Shown piece after piece: positions 1 through 8,461 of a stretch of 64,000 bases of DNA. Position 1 is the first letter of the stretch. Every line of letters begins with the position of its first letter. Origin of the DNA: Salinarimonas soli (GTDB lineage: Bacteria; Pseudomonadota; Alphaproteobacteria; Rhizobiales; Beijerinckiaceae). The stretch lies in NCBI RefSeq assembly GCF_008386575.1, contig NZ_VUOA01000014.1:67784-131783 (forward strand). The letters run 5' to 3'. Position numbers and translations under genes: made by a program. The notes under the pieces were generated by a model, which saw only the letters and a program-made list of their open reading frames with translations, was not told the origin of the DNA and made no database searches.

Positions 1-29
1 GGATCCCCGTGGTACCCCCTCACCCCCGG

Positions 30-52
30 CCCCTCTCCCCATGGGAGAGGGG
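30..52. repeat. Short palindromic repeat, CCCCTCTCCC / GGGAGAGGGG
   Basis: Ten-base perfect arms (30-39 and 43-52) around a 3-base loop lie just upstream of the treS-type gene. The same core recurs at 14498-14522 and 14731-14755, and a variant closes the element at 5809-6000, so this is one member of a dispersed palindromic family. It is not followed by a T-run, so it is not an obvious intrinsic terminator. Confidence 0.7.
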
Positions 53-98
53 AGACGCGGCTCACCCCGTCCTTCCGCCCTCACAGCCTGAGACGCCC

Positions 99-3000
99 AT
101 GATCGACCGCAGCGACGCGCAATGGTATCGCGACGCCATCATCTACCAGATCCACGTGAAGTCGTTCTTCGACTCGAACGACGACGGGGTCGGCGACTTC
201 GCGGGCGTGACGGCGAAGCTCGATTACGTGAAGGATCTCGGCGTCAACGCCATCTGGCTGATGCCCTTCTATCCCTCGCCGCTGAAGGACGACGGGTACG
301 ACATCGCGGACTACCGGGGCATCAACCCGGCCTACGGCTCGATGCGCGACTTCAAGCGCTTCGTGAAGGAGGCGCATGACCGGGGCCTGAGGGTCATCAC
401 CGAGCTCGTGATCAACCACACCTCCGACCAGCACCCCTGGTTCCAGAAGGCGCGGCTGGCGCGCCCGGGCTCGGCGGCGCGGGACTTCTATGTCTGGTCC
501 GACACGGACGAGAAGTACGAGGACACCCGCATCATCTTCCTCGATACGGAAGCCTCGAACTGGACCTGGGATTCGACTGCCAAAGCCTATTTCTGGCACC
601 GCTTCTACAGCCACCAGCCCGACCTCAACTTCGACAATCCCCGGGTGCTGGAGGCCGTCACGGAGACGATGCGCTACTGGCTCGACATGGGGGTCGACGG
701 GTTGCGCCTCGACGCGATCCCCTACCTCATCGAGCGCGAGGGCACGAACTGCGAGAACCTTCCGGAGACCCACACGGTCATCAAGGCGATCCGCTCGGCG
801 CTGGACGAGAACTATCACGACCGCATGCTGCTCGCGGAGGCCAACCAATGGCCCGAGGAGACGGCGCAATATTTCGGCGACGGGGACGAATGCCACATGG
901 CGTTCCACTTCCCCCTGATGCCGCGCATGTACATGGCGGTGGCGCAGGAGGACCGGCACCCGATCACCGACATCATGCGCCAGACGCCGGAAATCCCGGA
1001 GGGCTGCCAATGGGCGATCTTCCTGCGCAACCATGACGAGCTCACCCTCGAGATGGTCACCGACAAGGAGCGCGACTATCTCTGGTCGTTCTATGCCGGC
1101 GACCGGCGCGCCCGCATCAATCTCGGCATCCGCCGCCGCCTCGCGCCGCTTCTGGAGAACGACCGGCGCAAGATCGAGCTCTTGAACTCGCTCCTCCTCT
1201 CCATGCCCGGCACGCCCGTGCTCTATTACGGCGACGAGATCGGCATGGGGGACAACATCTATCTCGGCGACCGCGACGGCGTGCGCACCCCGATGCAATG
1301 GTCGCCCGACCGCAACGGCGGCTTCTCGCGCTCCGACCCCGCCCGCCTGTTCCTCCCCGCGATCCAGGACCCGATCTACGGCTTCGACGCCGTGAACGTG
1401 GAATCGCAGCTGCGCGCGCCCGCGAGCCTGCTCAACTGGACGCGGCGGATGATCTCGCTGCGCCGCGCGAGCCTCGCCTTCAGCCGCGGCACCTTGCGCT
1501 TCCTCTACCCCCAGAACCGCAAGGTGCTCGCCTATATCCGCGAGCACGAGGACGAGCGCATCCTGTGCGTGGTGAACCTCTCCCGCGCCCCCCAGGCCGT
1601 GGAGCTCGACCTCGCCGACATGAAGGGCAGCTCCCTCGTCGAGATGACGGGCGGGTCCGTGTTCCCGCCCATCGGCGACCTGCCCTACCTCCTCACGCTG
1701 CCGGCTTACGGCTTTCTCTGGTTCAAGCTCGCCGCCGTGCCCCACGAGGAGAACCGCTTCGGCCCGGCCCTCTCGCCGGAGCTCTTCACCCTTGTGCTCA
1801 CGGGCAAGCCCGAGACCATCCTCCAGGGGCGCGAGCGCACGGCCTTCGAGCGGACCATCGTGCCGCGCTTCATCGCGAGCCGGCGCTGGTTCGCGGGCAA
1901 GGGCTCGCCGCTGAAGAACGTGCGCGTCCTCGACTTCGCCTCCATGAAGAACCGGAGCGGGGGCGACGCCTTCCTGCTGCCCCGCGTCGAGGTGGAGCTC
2001 GGCAACGGCGAGCGCCACGCCTATTTCGCGCCGCTCGCCGTGGAGGAAGGGCGCGAGGAGGAGTCGATCCTCGCCTACGCGGTGGCCCGCGTGCGGCGCG
2101 GCCGCCAGCTCGGCCTCCTGTTCGGCGCCGCCTCCTCCCCGGAATTCGCGCTGTCGGCGCTCAAAGCCATGCGGGCGGGCGACGAGATCGCCACCGACGG
2201 CGGCGGGCGCATCCGCTTCACGGCCACGAGCCGGCTTGCCGAGATGCCGGACGTCGACGCCGAGGAGATCCGGCGCATGGGGGCGGAGCAGAGCAACACC
2301 TCCATCGCCTTCGACCAGAGCATGATCCTGAAGCTCTTCCGCCGTCTCCAGCCCGGCATCCAGCCGGAGATCGAGGTGGGGCGCTTCCTCACGGAGGTGG
2401 CGGGCTTCGCCAACGCGCCGGAGCTGCTCGGCGTCATGGAGCACGAGGACGCGGACGGCACCCGCACCGGGCTTGCCGTGCTCCAGCGCTTCGTGCGCAA
2501 CCAGGGCGACGCCTGGTCCTACACCCTCGACACGCTCCGCCGCGAGCTCGACCACCTGGCGCTCATCCCCGACGACGGCGGGACGCCGCTGAGCGAGGTG
2601 TTCGCCACCTATCTCGTCTATGCCCGCATCCTCGGCCAGCGCACGGGCGAGCTGCACCGGGCTCTGGCGACGCCGACCGACGACGAGGCCTTCCGCGCCG
2701 AGCCGATGACGGGGGCCGATCTCACCGCGGTCGCGGCCGACGCGCGGGCGCAAGCGGAACGCGCCTTCAAGGCGCTGACGGGCGTTCGGGGGCGCGTCCC
2801 CGACGAGACGGCGGCGGCGATCGACGCCCTCCTGGAGCGCCGCGACGAGTGCCTCGCCCTCGTCGACCGGCTTGCGGGCGCGGTGCCCGACGCCATGAAG
2901 ATCCGCATCCACGGCGACTACCATCTCGGCCAGGTGCTCATCGTCCAGGACGACGTGATGATCGTCGACTTCGAGGGCGAGCCCTCGCGCAGCACGGAGC

Positions 3001-3365
3001 AGCGCCGCGCCAAGGGCTCCCCCTTGCGCGACGTCGCCGGCATCCTGCGTTCCTTCGCCTACGCGGCCGAAACCGGCGCCCGGGAGGTCGGCACGCGCTT
3101 TGGCGAGACGGAGGCGGTGCGCGTCCAGGCTGCGGCCGCGACCTGGCGCGAGCTTGCGGGCGAGGCCTTTTTGAGGGCCTATGAGGAGGCGGCCGCCGGC
3201 TCGCCCGGCTGGGTGGCCGACGAGGCGGCGCGTGCGCGGCTGCTGCGCCTGCACCTGCTCGGCAAGGCGCTCTACGAGATCAACTACGAGGCGGACAATC
3301 GCCCCGATTGGATCCAGACACCGGTCCACGGAGTCTTGTCGATCCTGAACGAGGAGACCGCATGA
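99..3365 (+). CDS. treS: Trehalose synthase / maltokinase fusion (TreS-Mak)
   Basis: Bifunctional cytoplasmic enzyme of 1088 residues. The N-terminal half (about 1-550) is a GH13 trehalose synthase that interconverts maltose and trehalose. The expected triad is visible: D205 in GLRLDAIPYL, E247 in LLAEANQ and D313 in RNHDEL. The C-terminal half (about 570-1088) is a maltokinase with a kinase-like fold, HGDYHLGQ at 938-945 and a DFEGE metal-binding motif just after. Mak makes maltose 1-phosphate, the GlgE donor for alpha-glucan synthesis. I start at ATG 99, because the longer frame from position 9 runs through a palindromic repeat. The stop overlaps the start of glgB (ATGA), so the two are translationally coupled. 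glgE is not in the window and may lie upstream (inference). Confidence 0.95.
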   Translation: MIDRSDAQWYRDAIIYQIHVKSFFDSNDDGVGDFAGVTAKLDYVKDLGVNAIWLMPFYPSPLKDDGYDIADYRGINPAYGSMRDFKRFVKEAHDRGLRVITELVINHTSDQHPWFQKARLARPGSAARDFYVWSDTDEKYEDTRIIFLDTEASNWTWDSTAKAYFWHRFYSHQPDLNFDNPRVLEAVTETMRYWLDMGVDGLRLDAIPYLIEREGTNCENLPETHTVIKAIRSALDENYHDRMLLAEANQWPEETAQYFGDGDECHMAFHFPLMPRMYMAVAQEDRHPITDIMRQTPEIPEGCQWAIFLRNHDELTLEMVTDKERDYLWSFYAGDRRARINLGIRRRLAPLLENDRRKIELLNSLLLSMPGTPVLYYGDEIGMGDNIYLGDRDGVRTPMQWSPDRNGGFSRSDPARLFLPAIQDPIYGFDAVNVESQLRAPASLLNWTRRMISLRRASLAFSRGTLRFLYPQNRKVLAYIREHEDERILCVVNLSRAPQAVELDLADMKGSSLVEMTGGSVFPPIGDLPYLLTLPAYGFLWFKLAAVPHEENRFGPALSPELFTLVLTGKPETILQGRERTAFERTIVPRFIASRRWFAGKGSPLKNVRVLDFASMKNRSGGDAFLLPRVEVELGNGERHAYFAPLAVEEGREEESILAYAVARVRRGRQLGLLFGAASSPEFALSALKAMRAGDEIATDGGGRIRFTATSRLAEMPDVDAEEIRRMGAEQSNTSIAFDQSMILKLFRRLQPGIQPEIEVGRFLTEVAGFANAPELLGVMEHEDADGTRTGLAVLQRFVRNQGDAWSYTLDTLRRELDHLALIPDDGGTPLSEVFATYLVYARILGQRTGELHRALATPTDDEAFRAEPMTGADLTAVAADARAQAERAFKALTGVRGRVPDETAAAIDALLERRDECLALVDRLAGAVPDAMKIRIHGDYHLGQVLIVQDDVMIVDFEGEPSRSTEQRRAKGSPLRDVAGILRSFAYAAETGAREVGTRFGETEAVRVQAAAATWRELAGEAFLRAYEEAAAGSPGWVADEAARARLLRLHLLGKALYEINYEADNRPDWIQTPVHGVLSILNEETA

Positions 3366-5800
3366 GCGACGAGAACGATCTGAAGAAGATGGACGAGTCG
3401 CGCAGCCCCCGCGTCGGCGCCAAGGCAAGCCAGGCCGCCGCCCTCCTGGCGACCGTCGCGGAGAGCGCGGCGACGCCCGTGCCGTCGGCCGGCGACACCG
3501 TCGAGCCCCCGGTGCCGGATACGACCCTCACGCCGCCGATCCTGGAGGTGCGCCCGCCGGCGCAAGGTCCGCGCGGGCGCCGCGGCGGCCGCGTGGAGCG
3601 CGTCACGGGCGCCGTGCAGCCCGACGCCATCGCGGCGATCCTGGCCGCGCGCCACGGCGACCCCTTCGCGGTGCTCGGCCCCCACCAGATCGAGCCCGGC
3701 ACCTGGGAGGTGCGCGCCTTCTTCCCCGGCGCGCAGGGCATCACGATCGTCGGCTGGCACGACGAGACGGCTTTGGGCACCATGGAGCGCGCCCACCCGG
3801 AGGGCTTCTTCGTCGGCCGCATCCCGTCCAAGGAGCGGCCGGGCTACCGCTTCCGGATCGAGTATCCGCTGGCCACCCGGGTCGTGCACGACATCTACGG
3901 CTTCGGCGACATCCTCACCCCTGCCGAGCTGAACCAGGTCCGGGAGGTGGGCTCGGACGCCACCTACCGCGTGCTCGGGGCGCAGCGACGCAACGTCGGC
4001 GGGGCGGAGGGCTTCCTCTTCGCCGTCTGGGCGCCCAACGCGCGCCGCGTCAGCGTGGTCGGCGACTTCAACGACTGGGACGGACGGCGCAACCCCATGC
4101 GCCTTCGCCACGACGGCGGCATCTGGGAATTGTTCATCCCCGACCTCGTCGAGCGCATGAACTACAAGTACGAGATCGTCGGTGCGGGCGGCGACATCCT
4201 GCCCCTCAAGGCCGATCCCGTGGCCTTCGCGGCCGAGCATCCGCCGGCGACGAGCTCGGTGCTCACGGGCGCGCCGGACTACGCCTGGCGCGACGCCGCC
4301 TGGATGGCGGGCCGGGGCACGCACGATCCCCGCAAGACGCCGATCTCGATCTACGAGTGCCATCTGGGCTCGTGGGCGCGGGTGCCCGAGGAGGGCAACC
4401 GCTATCTCACCTATCGCGAGCTCGCCGAGCGGTTGATCCCTTACGTGAAGGAGCTCGGCTTCTCTCATATCGAGCTCCTTCCCATCACCGAGTTCCCCTT
4501 CGACGGCTCCTGGGGCTACCAGCCGATCTCGCTCTTCGCGCCGACCTCGCGGCACGGGAGCCCGGAGGACTTCAAGGAGTTCGTGGAGGCCGCCCACGCG
4601 GCGGGCATCGGCATCATCCTCGACTGGGTGCCGGGCCACTTCCCCAACGACGCGCACGGCTTCGCCTATTTCGACGGGACGCACCTCTACGAGCACGCCG
4701 ACCCGCGCCAGGGCTTCCACCAGGATTGGGGCACCTACATCTACAATTACGGGCGCCAGGAGGTCTCGGCCTTCCTCGTCTCCAATGCCCGCTTCTGGCT
4801 CGAGCGCTACCACCTCGACGGGCTTCGCGTGGATGCCGTGGCCTCCATGCTCTACCTCGACTACTCGCGAAAGCACGGCGAGTGGGTGCCCAACCGCTAT
4901 GGCGGCAACGAGAACCTCGAGGCGATCGACTTCCTGCGCAAGATGAACGAGGCGGCCTACGCCCATTCGCCGGGCGCCATCACGGTGGCCGAGGAATCCA
5001 CCGCCTGGCCCGGCGTCTCGCACCCGACCTATACGGGCGGCCTCGGCTTCGGCTTCAAGTGGAACATGGGGTGGATGCACGACACCCTGCGCTTCATCGG
5101 CAAGGAGCCCGTGCACCGGCGCTACCACCACCACGACCTCACCTTCGGCCTGCTCTACGCCTTCTCGGAGAACTTCGTGCTGCCGCTCTCCCACGACGAG
5201 GTGGTGCACGGGAAGGGCTCGATCCTGGGCCGCATGCCCGGCGACCAATGGCAGCGCTTCGCGAACCTGCGGGCCTATTACGGCTTCATGTGGGGGCATC
5301 CGGGCAAGAAGCTCATCTTCATGGGCGCCGAGTTCGGCCAGGAGCGGGAGTGGAACCACGACGCGGGCCTCGACTGGGACAGCCTCGACGATCCGCTGCA
5401 CGCGGGCGTGAAGGGCCTCATCGGCGACCTCAACGCCGCCTACCGCGCCATCCCGGCGCTCCACGAGCGCGACTGCGACGCGGAGGGCTTCCGCTGGCTG
5501 GTGTCGGACGACGCCGAGAACAACGTCATCGCCTGGGCCCGTCACGGGCTCGAGGACAGCCTCGCGGTGGTCGTCTCGAACTTCACCCCCGTGGTACGGG
5601 AGGGCTACCGCATCGGCGTGCCGGAGCCCGGCTTCTACCGCGAGGCCGTCAACACGGATGCCGGCATCTATGGCGGCTCCAACGTCGGCAATCTCGGCGG
5701 CGTGCAAGCCGAGCCGACCCCGAGCCACGGCCAGCCGTATTCGCTGACCCTCACGCTGCCGCCGCTCGCGACGCTGATCCTGGAACGGACGGAGGGGTGA
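3362..5800 (+). CDS. glgB: 1,4-alpha-glucan branching enzyme GlgB
   Basis: GH13 branching enzyme of 812 residues that introduces alpha-1,6 branches into glycogen. Order: a low-complexity Ala/Pro-rich extension (about 1-75), an N-terminal CBM48-type region (about 80-300, with VWAPNARRVSVVGDFNDW), then the catalytic barrel. Catalytic residues visible are the nucleophile D491 in HLDGLRVDAV, the acid/base Glu in AEEST near 544, and the LSHDEVVHGKGS motif. GlgB proteins are usually about 730 residues, so the N-terminal extension is the unusual part. It begins at an ATGA overlap with the TreS-Mak stop. The long upstream reading frame from 3308 is inside treS and is not used. Confidence 0.97.
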   Translation: MSDENDLKKMDESRSPRVGAKASQAAALLATVAESAATPVPSAGDTVEPPVPDTTLTPPILEVRPPAQGPRGRRGGRVERVTGAVQPDAIAAILAARHGDPFAVLGPHQIEPGTWEVRAFFPGAQGITIVGWHDETALGTMERAHPEGFFVGRIPSKERPGYRFRIEYPLATRVVHDIYGFGDILTPAELNQVREVGSDATYRVLGAQRRNVGGAEGFLFAVWAPNARRVSVVGDFNDWDGRRNPMRLRHDGGIWELFIPDLVERMNYKYEIVGAGGDILPLKADPVAFAAEHPPATSSVLTGAPDYAWRDAAWMAGRGTHDPRKTPISIYECHLGSWARVPEEGNRYLTYRELAERLIPYVKELGFSHIELLPITEFPFDGSWGYQPISLFAPTSRHGSPEDFKEFVEAAHAAGIGIILDWVPGHFPNDAHGFAYFDGTHLYEHADPRQGFHQDWGTYIYNYGRQEVSAFLVSNARFWLERYHLDGLRVDAVASMLYLDYSRKHGEWVPNRYGGNENLEAIDFLRKMNEAAYAHSPGAITVAEESTAWPGVSHPTYTGGLGFGFKWNMGWMHDTLRFIGKEPVHRRYHHHDLTFGLLYAFSENFVLPLSHDEVVHGKGSILGRMPGDQWQRFANLRAYYGFMWGHPGKKLIFMGAEFGQEREWNHDAGLDWDSLDDPLHAGVKGLIGDLNAAYRAIPALHERDCDAEGFRWLVSDDAENNVIAWARHGLEDSLAVVVSNFTPVVREGYRIGVPEPGFYREAVNTDAGIYGGSNVGNLGGVQAEPTPSHGQPYSLTLTLPPLATLILERTEG

Positions 5801-5808
5801 TGGATTTC

Positions 5809-6000
5809 ACCTCTCCCCGCCGGGCGGGGAGATGGCTTCGGCTGCGGACCGGCAGCCGAAGCAAGCCCGAAGGGCGAGGGTGAGGGGGTCTGGACACGAC
5901 CGCTCGACCGTCCAAGCCCCCTCACCCTTGCGCTGCCGCGCTCGTCGCAGGCCCCGGCGAGGGGGCCTGCGACCCTCTCCCCGCACGGCGGGGAGAGGTG
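5809..6000. repeat. Large nested palindromic element between glgB and the SDR gene
   Basis: The whole intergenic space is structured. A perfect 14-base outer inverted repeat (5809-5822 with 5987-6000) encloses a GC hairpin (5835-5845/5852-5862, 11 base pairs), an inverted GGGTGAGGGGG/CCCCCTCACCC pair (5878-5888/5917-5927) and another perfect 12-base hairpin (5944-5955/5962-5973). The outer arms are also self-palindromic (5812-5820/5824-5832 and 5974-5984/5988-5998). As RNA or single-stranded DNA it would fold into a multi-arm structure. No coding potential is supported. Confidence 0.85.
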
Positions 6001-6019
6001 AACCTCGCTGGAGCCGCCC

Positions 6020-6832
6020 ATGTCCCCTCCCGTCCTCGACCTCAAAGGCCAGCCCGCCCTCGTCACGGGCGCCTCCTCCGGCATTGGGCTTGCCGTCGCG
6101 AAGGGCCTCGCCCGCGCCGGGGCGCGTGTGGCCGTGAACTACCACTCGGACCGGGAGGGCGGCGAGCGGATTGCCCGCGCGATCACGGACGAGGGCGGCA
6201 CGGCGATCGCGGTGGGCGGCGACGTCTCGCGGGAGGAGGACGTCGAGCGCATCGTGGCCGAGACCGTCGCGGCCTTCGGCACGCTCCACATCCTCGTCGC
6301 TAATGCCGGCCTACAGCGCGACGCGGCCTTCCACGAGATGAGCCTCGACGACTGGCGCCGGGTGATCGACGTCAACCTCACGGGCCAGTTCCTGTGCGCC
6401 CGCGCGGCGGTGCGCGAATTCCTGCGCCGGGGCCGCGAGCCGGAGGTGAGCCGGGCGCTGGGCAAGATCGTCTGCATCTCCTCCGTCCACGAGGTCATCC
6501 CCTGGGCGGGCCACGTGAACTATGCCGCCTCCAAGGGCGGCGTGATGCTCATGATGAAGAGCCTCGCCCAGGAGGTGGCCGAGCAGGGCATTCGCGTGAA
6601 CTCCATCGCGCCGGGCGCCATCCGCACCCCCATCAACCGCGAGGCCTGGGAGACGCCGCAGGCCGAGGCCGCGCTCCTGCGGCTCATTCCCTACGGCCGC
6701 GTCGGCGATCCCGACGACATCGCCAAGGCCGCAATCTGGCTCGCCTCCGACGAGAGCGACTACGTGACGGGCGCGAGCCTGTTCGTCGATGGCGGGATGA
6801 CGCTCTATCCGGGCTTCCGGGACGGGGGTTGA
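6020..6832 (+). CDS. SDR family oxidoreductase (glucose 1-dehydrogenase-like)
   Basis: Classical short-chain dehydrogenase of 270 residues, normal for the family. Visible motifs are the cofactor loop TGASSGIG (16-23), the NAG motif (VANAGLQ), the catalytic Ser in CISSVHE, and YAASK with the catalytic Tyr and Lys, followed by the PGAIRTPI segment. Such proteins oxidise sugars, polyols or ketoacyl compounds with NAD(P)H. The overall sequence style resembles glucose 1-dehydrogenases, but substrate cannot be fixed from sequence. The basic residue after the first strand (NYHSDR) would suit NADP (inference). It stands alone downstream of the palindromic element, with an MFS porter 141 bases further on, so a shared sugar or polyol role is possible. 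Confidence 0.9.
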   Translation: MSPPVLDLKGQPALVTGASSGIGLAVAKGLARAGARVAVNYHSDREGGERIARAITDEGGTAIAVGGDVSREEDVERIVAETVAAFGTLHILVANAGLQRDAAFHEMSLDDWRRVIDVNLTGQFLCARAAVREFLRRGREPEVSRALGKIVCISSVHEVIPWAGHVNYAASKGGVMLMMKSLAQEVAEQGIRVNSIAPGAIRTPINREAWETPQAEAALLRLIPYGRVGDPDDIAKAAIWLASDESDYVTGASLFVDGGMTLYPGFRDGG

Positions 6833-6973
6833 GGGGGCTGATCTGCGGCTGTGCCGCGCGGTCTTGCGCTGGATCCCAGCCCTGCATGAAGCCGCCGCGC
6901 AGGCGGCTCCGCCCACTGGGAACTGCCAAGCCGCCCTCCCGTTCTCCCCTGAACGACCATGGGAGGAGAGCCG

Positions 6974-8422
6974 ATGACGTCGCGGGCCACGGCCGCCGGG
7001 GCCATCGTCGAGACCGACATTCCGGCCCGGCTCGACCGGCTGCCCTGGAGCCGATTCCATATGCTCGTGGTGGCGGCGCTGGGGATCACGTGGATCCTCG
7101 ACGGGCTGGAGGTGACGCTCGCGGGAGCCGTGTCGGGCGCCCTCAAGGAGAGCCCGGCGCTCCAGTTCACCAACACCGATATCGGGCTCGCGGCCTCCGC
7201 CTATCTGGCCGGCGCGGTGCTCGGCGCCGTGTTCTTCGGCTGGCTCACGGATTGGCTCGGGCGCAAGAAGCTCTTCTTCATCACGCTGTTCGTCTATCTC
7301 GCGGCGACGGCTGCGACGGCGTTCTCCTGGAACATCTGGAGCTTCTGCTTCTTCCGCTTCCTCACGGGAGCGGGGATCGGCGGCGAGTACACGGCCATCA
7401 ACTCGACGATCCAGGAGCTCATCCCGGCCCGGGTGCGCGGCTGGACGGACCTCGTCATCAACGGGAGCTTCTGGGTGGGCGCGGCGGTCGGCGCTGGCGG
7501 CACGGTGATCCTGCTCGATCCCACCATCATCAACCCGGATTACGGCTGGCGCCTCGCCTTCTTCATCGGGGCGGTCCTCGGCCTCGTGATCCTGTTCATG
7601 CGCCTGTGGATCCCCGAGAGCCCGCGATGGCTCATGACGCATGGACGCGCCGAGGAGGCGGAGCGGATCGTGGCGGGGATCGAGCGCCGCGTGATCGCGG
7701 AAGGGCATACCCTTGCCGAGGGGCCGTTCGAGACGGTGCGCCTTCGCGCCCGCACCCATACGCCGTTGATCGAGGTGTTCGACACGCTCTTCCACCGGCA
7801 CCGCTCCCGGGCGCTGGTGGGCCTCGCTCTCATGGCGAGCCAGGCCTTCTTCTACAACGCGATCTTCTTCACCTACGCCCTCGTGCTCACCGACTTCTAC
7901 GGCGTGGCCTCGGACCGGATCGGCCTGTTCCTGCTGCCTTTCGCGCTCGGCAATTTCCTCGGGCCGCTCATCCTGGGCCGGCTCTTCGACACGGTGGGCC
8001 GGCGCCAGATGATCGCCTTCACCTATGCGATGTCGGGCATCCTGCTCACCGTGACGGGATACCTGTTCCAGCAGGACGTGCTGACCGCGACGACGCTGAC
8101 GCTCTGCTGGATGGTGGTGTTCTTCTTCGCCTCGGCGGCGGCGAGCTCGGCCTATCTCACGGTGAGCGAGACCTTCCCCCTGGAGATCCGGGCGCTCGCC
8201 ATCGCGGTGTTCTACGCCTTCGGGACGGGGCTCGGCGGGGTCGCGGGGCCGTGGGTGTTCGGGGCGCTCATCGAGAGCGGCAGCCGCACCAGCGTGTTCG
8301 GCGGCTACGTGTTCGGCGCCGTCCTGATGCTCGTCGCCGCCGTCATCGCCGGCCGCTGGGGCGTGGCGGCTGAGCGAAAGTCGCTGGAGCACGTGGCGCG
8401 GCCGCTCGCGGCGGCGGACTAG
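6974..8422 (+). CDS. MFS transporter, sugar/metabolite:H+ symporter type
   Basis: Twelve-helix inner-membrane major facilitator of 482 residues. Motif A (GWLTDWLGRKK) follows helix 2, and PESPRWL with a following GRAEEAERIV stretch after helix 6 is the signature of the sugar-porter and metabolite:H+ symporter branches. GAGIGGEYTAINS in helix 4 fits the same group. I chose ATG 6974 over the upstream ATG at 6959, because GGAGGAG (6962-6968) sits 5 bases ahead of 6974 and would otherwise be coding. Substrate is unknown. It faces glgA on the opposite strand with 39 bases between stops. No cognate binding protein or regulator is adjacent. Confidence 0.88.
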   Translation: MTSRATAAGAIVETDIPARLDRLPWSRFHMLVVAALGITWILDGLEVTLAGAVSGALKESPALQFTNTDIGLAASAYLAGAVLGAVFFGWLTDWLGRKKLFFITLFVYLAATAATAFSWNIWSFCFFRFLTGAGIGGEYTAINSTIQELIPARVRGWTDLVINGSFWVGAAVGAGGTVILLDPTIINPDYGWRLAFFIGAVLGLVILFMRLWIPESPRWLMTHGRAEEAERIVAGIERRVIAEGHTLAEGPFETVRLRARTHTPLIEVFDTLFHRHRSRALVGLALMASQAFFYNAIFFTYALVLTDFYGVASDRIGLFLLPFALGNFLGPLILGRLFDTVGRRQMIAFTYAMSGILLTVTGYLFQQDVLTATTLTLCWMVVFFFASAAASSAYLTVSETFPLEIRALAIAVFYAFGTGLGGVAGPWVFGALIESGSRTSVFGGYVFGAVLMLVAAVIAGRWGVAAERKSLEHVARPLAAAD

Positions 8423-8461
8423 CGCCGCCTCCCCTCCCCCATGGGCGAGCGGGAACGCGCC

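Noticed and set aside
81-3428. Very long open frame on the minus strand opposite the TreS-Mak fusion
   Set aside because: It is a GC-rich shadow of a well-supported gene. The translation is dominated by Arg, Ala, Val, His and Glu with no domain.
3284-5728. Long minus-strand open frame opposite glgB
   Set aside because: Shadow frame. Every catalytic motif of GlgB is on the plus strand, and the antisense product has no recognisable family.
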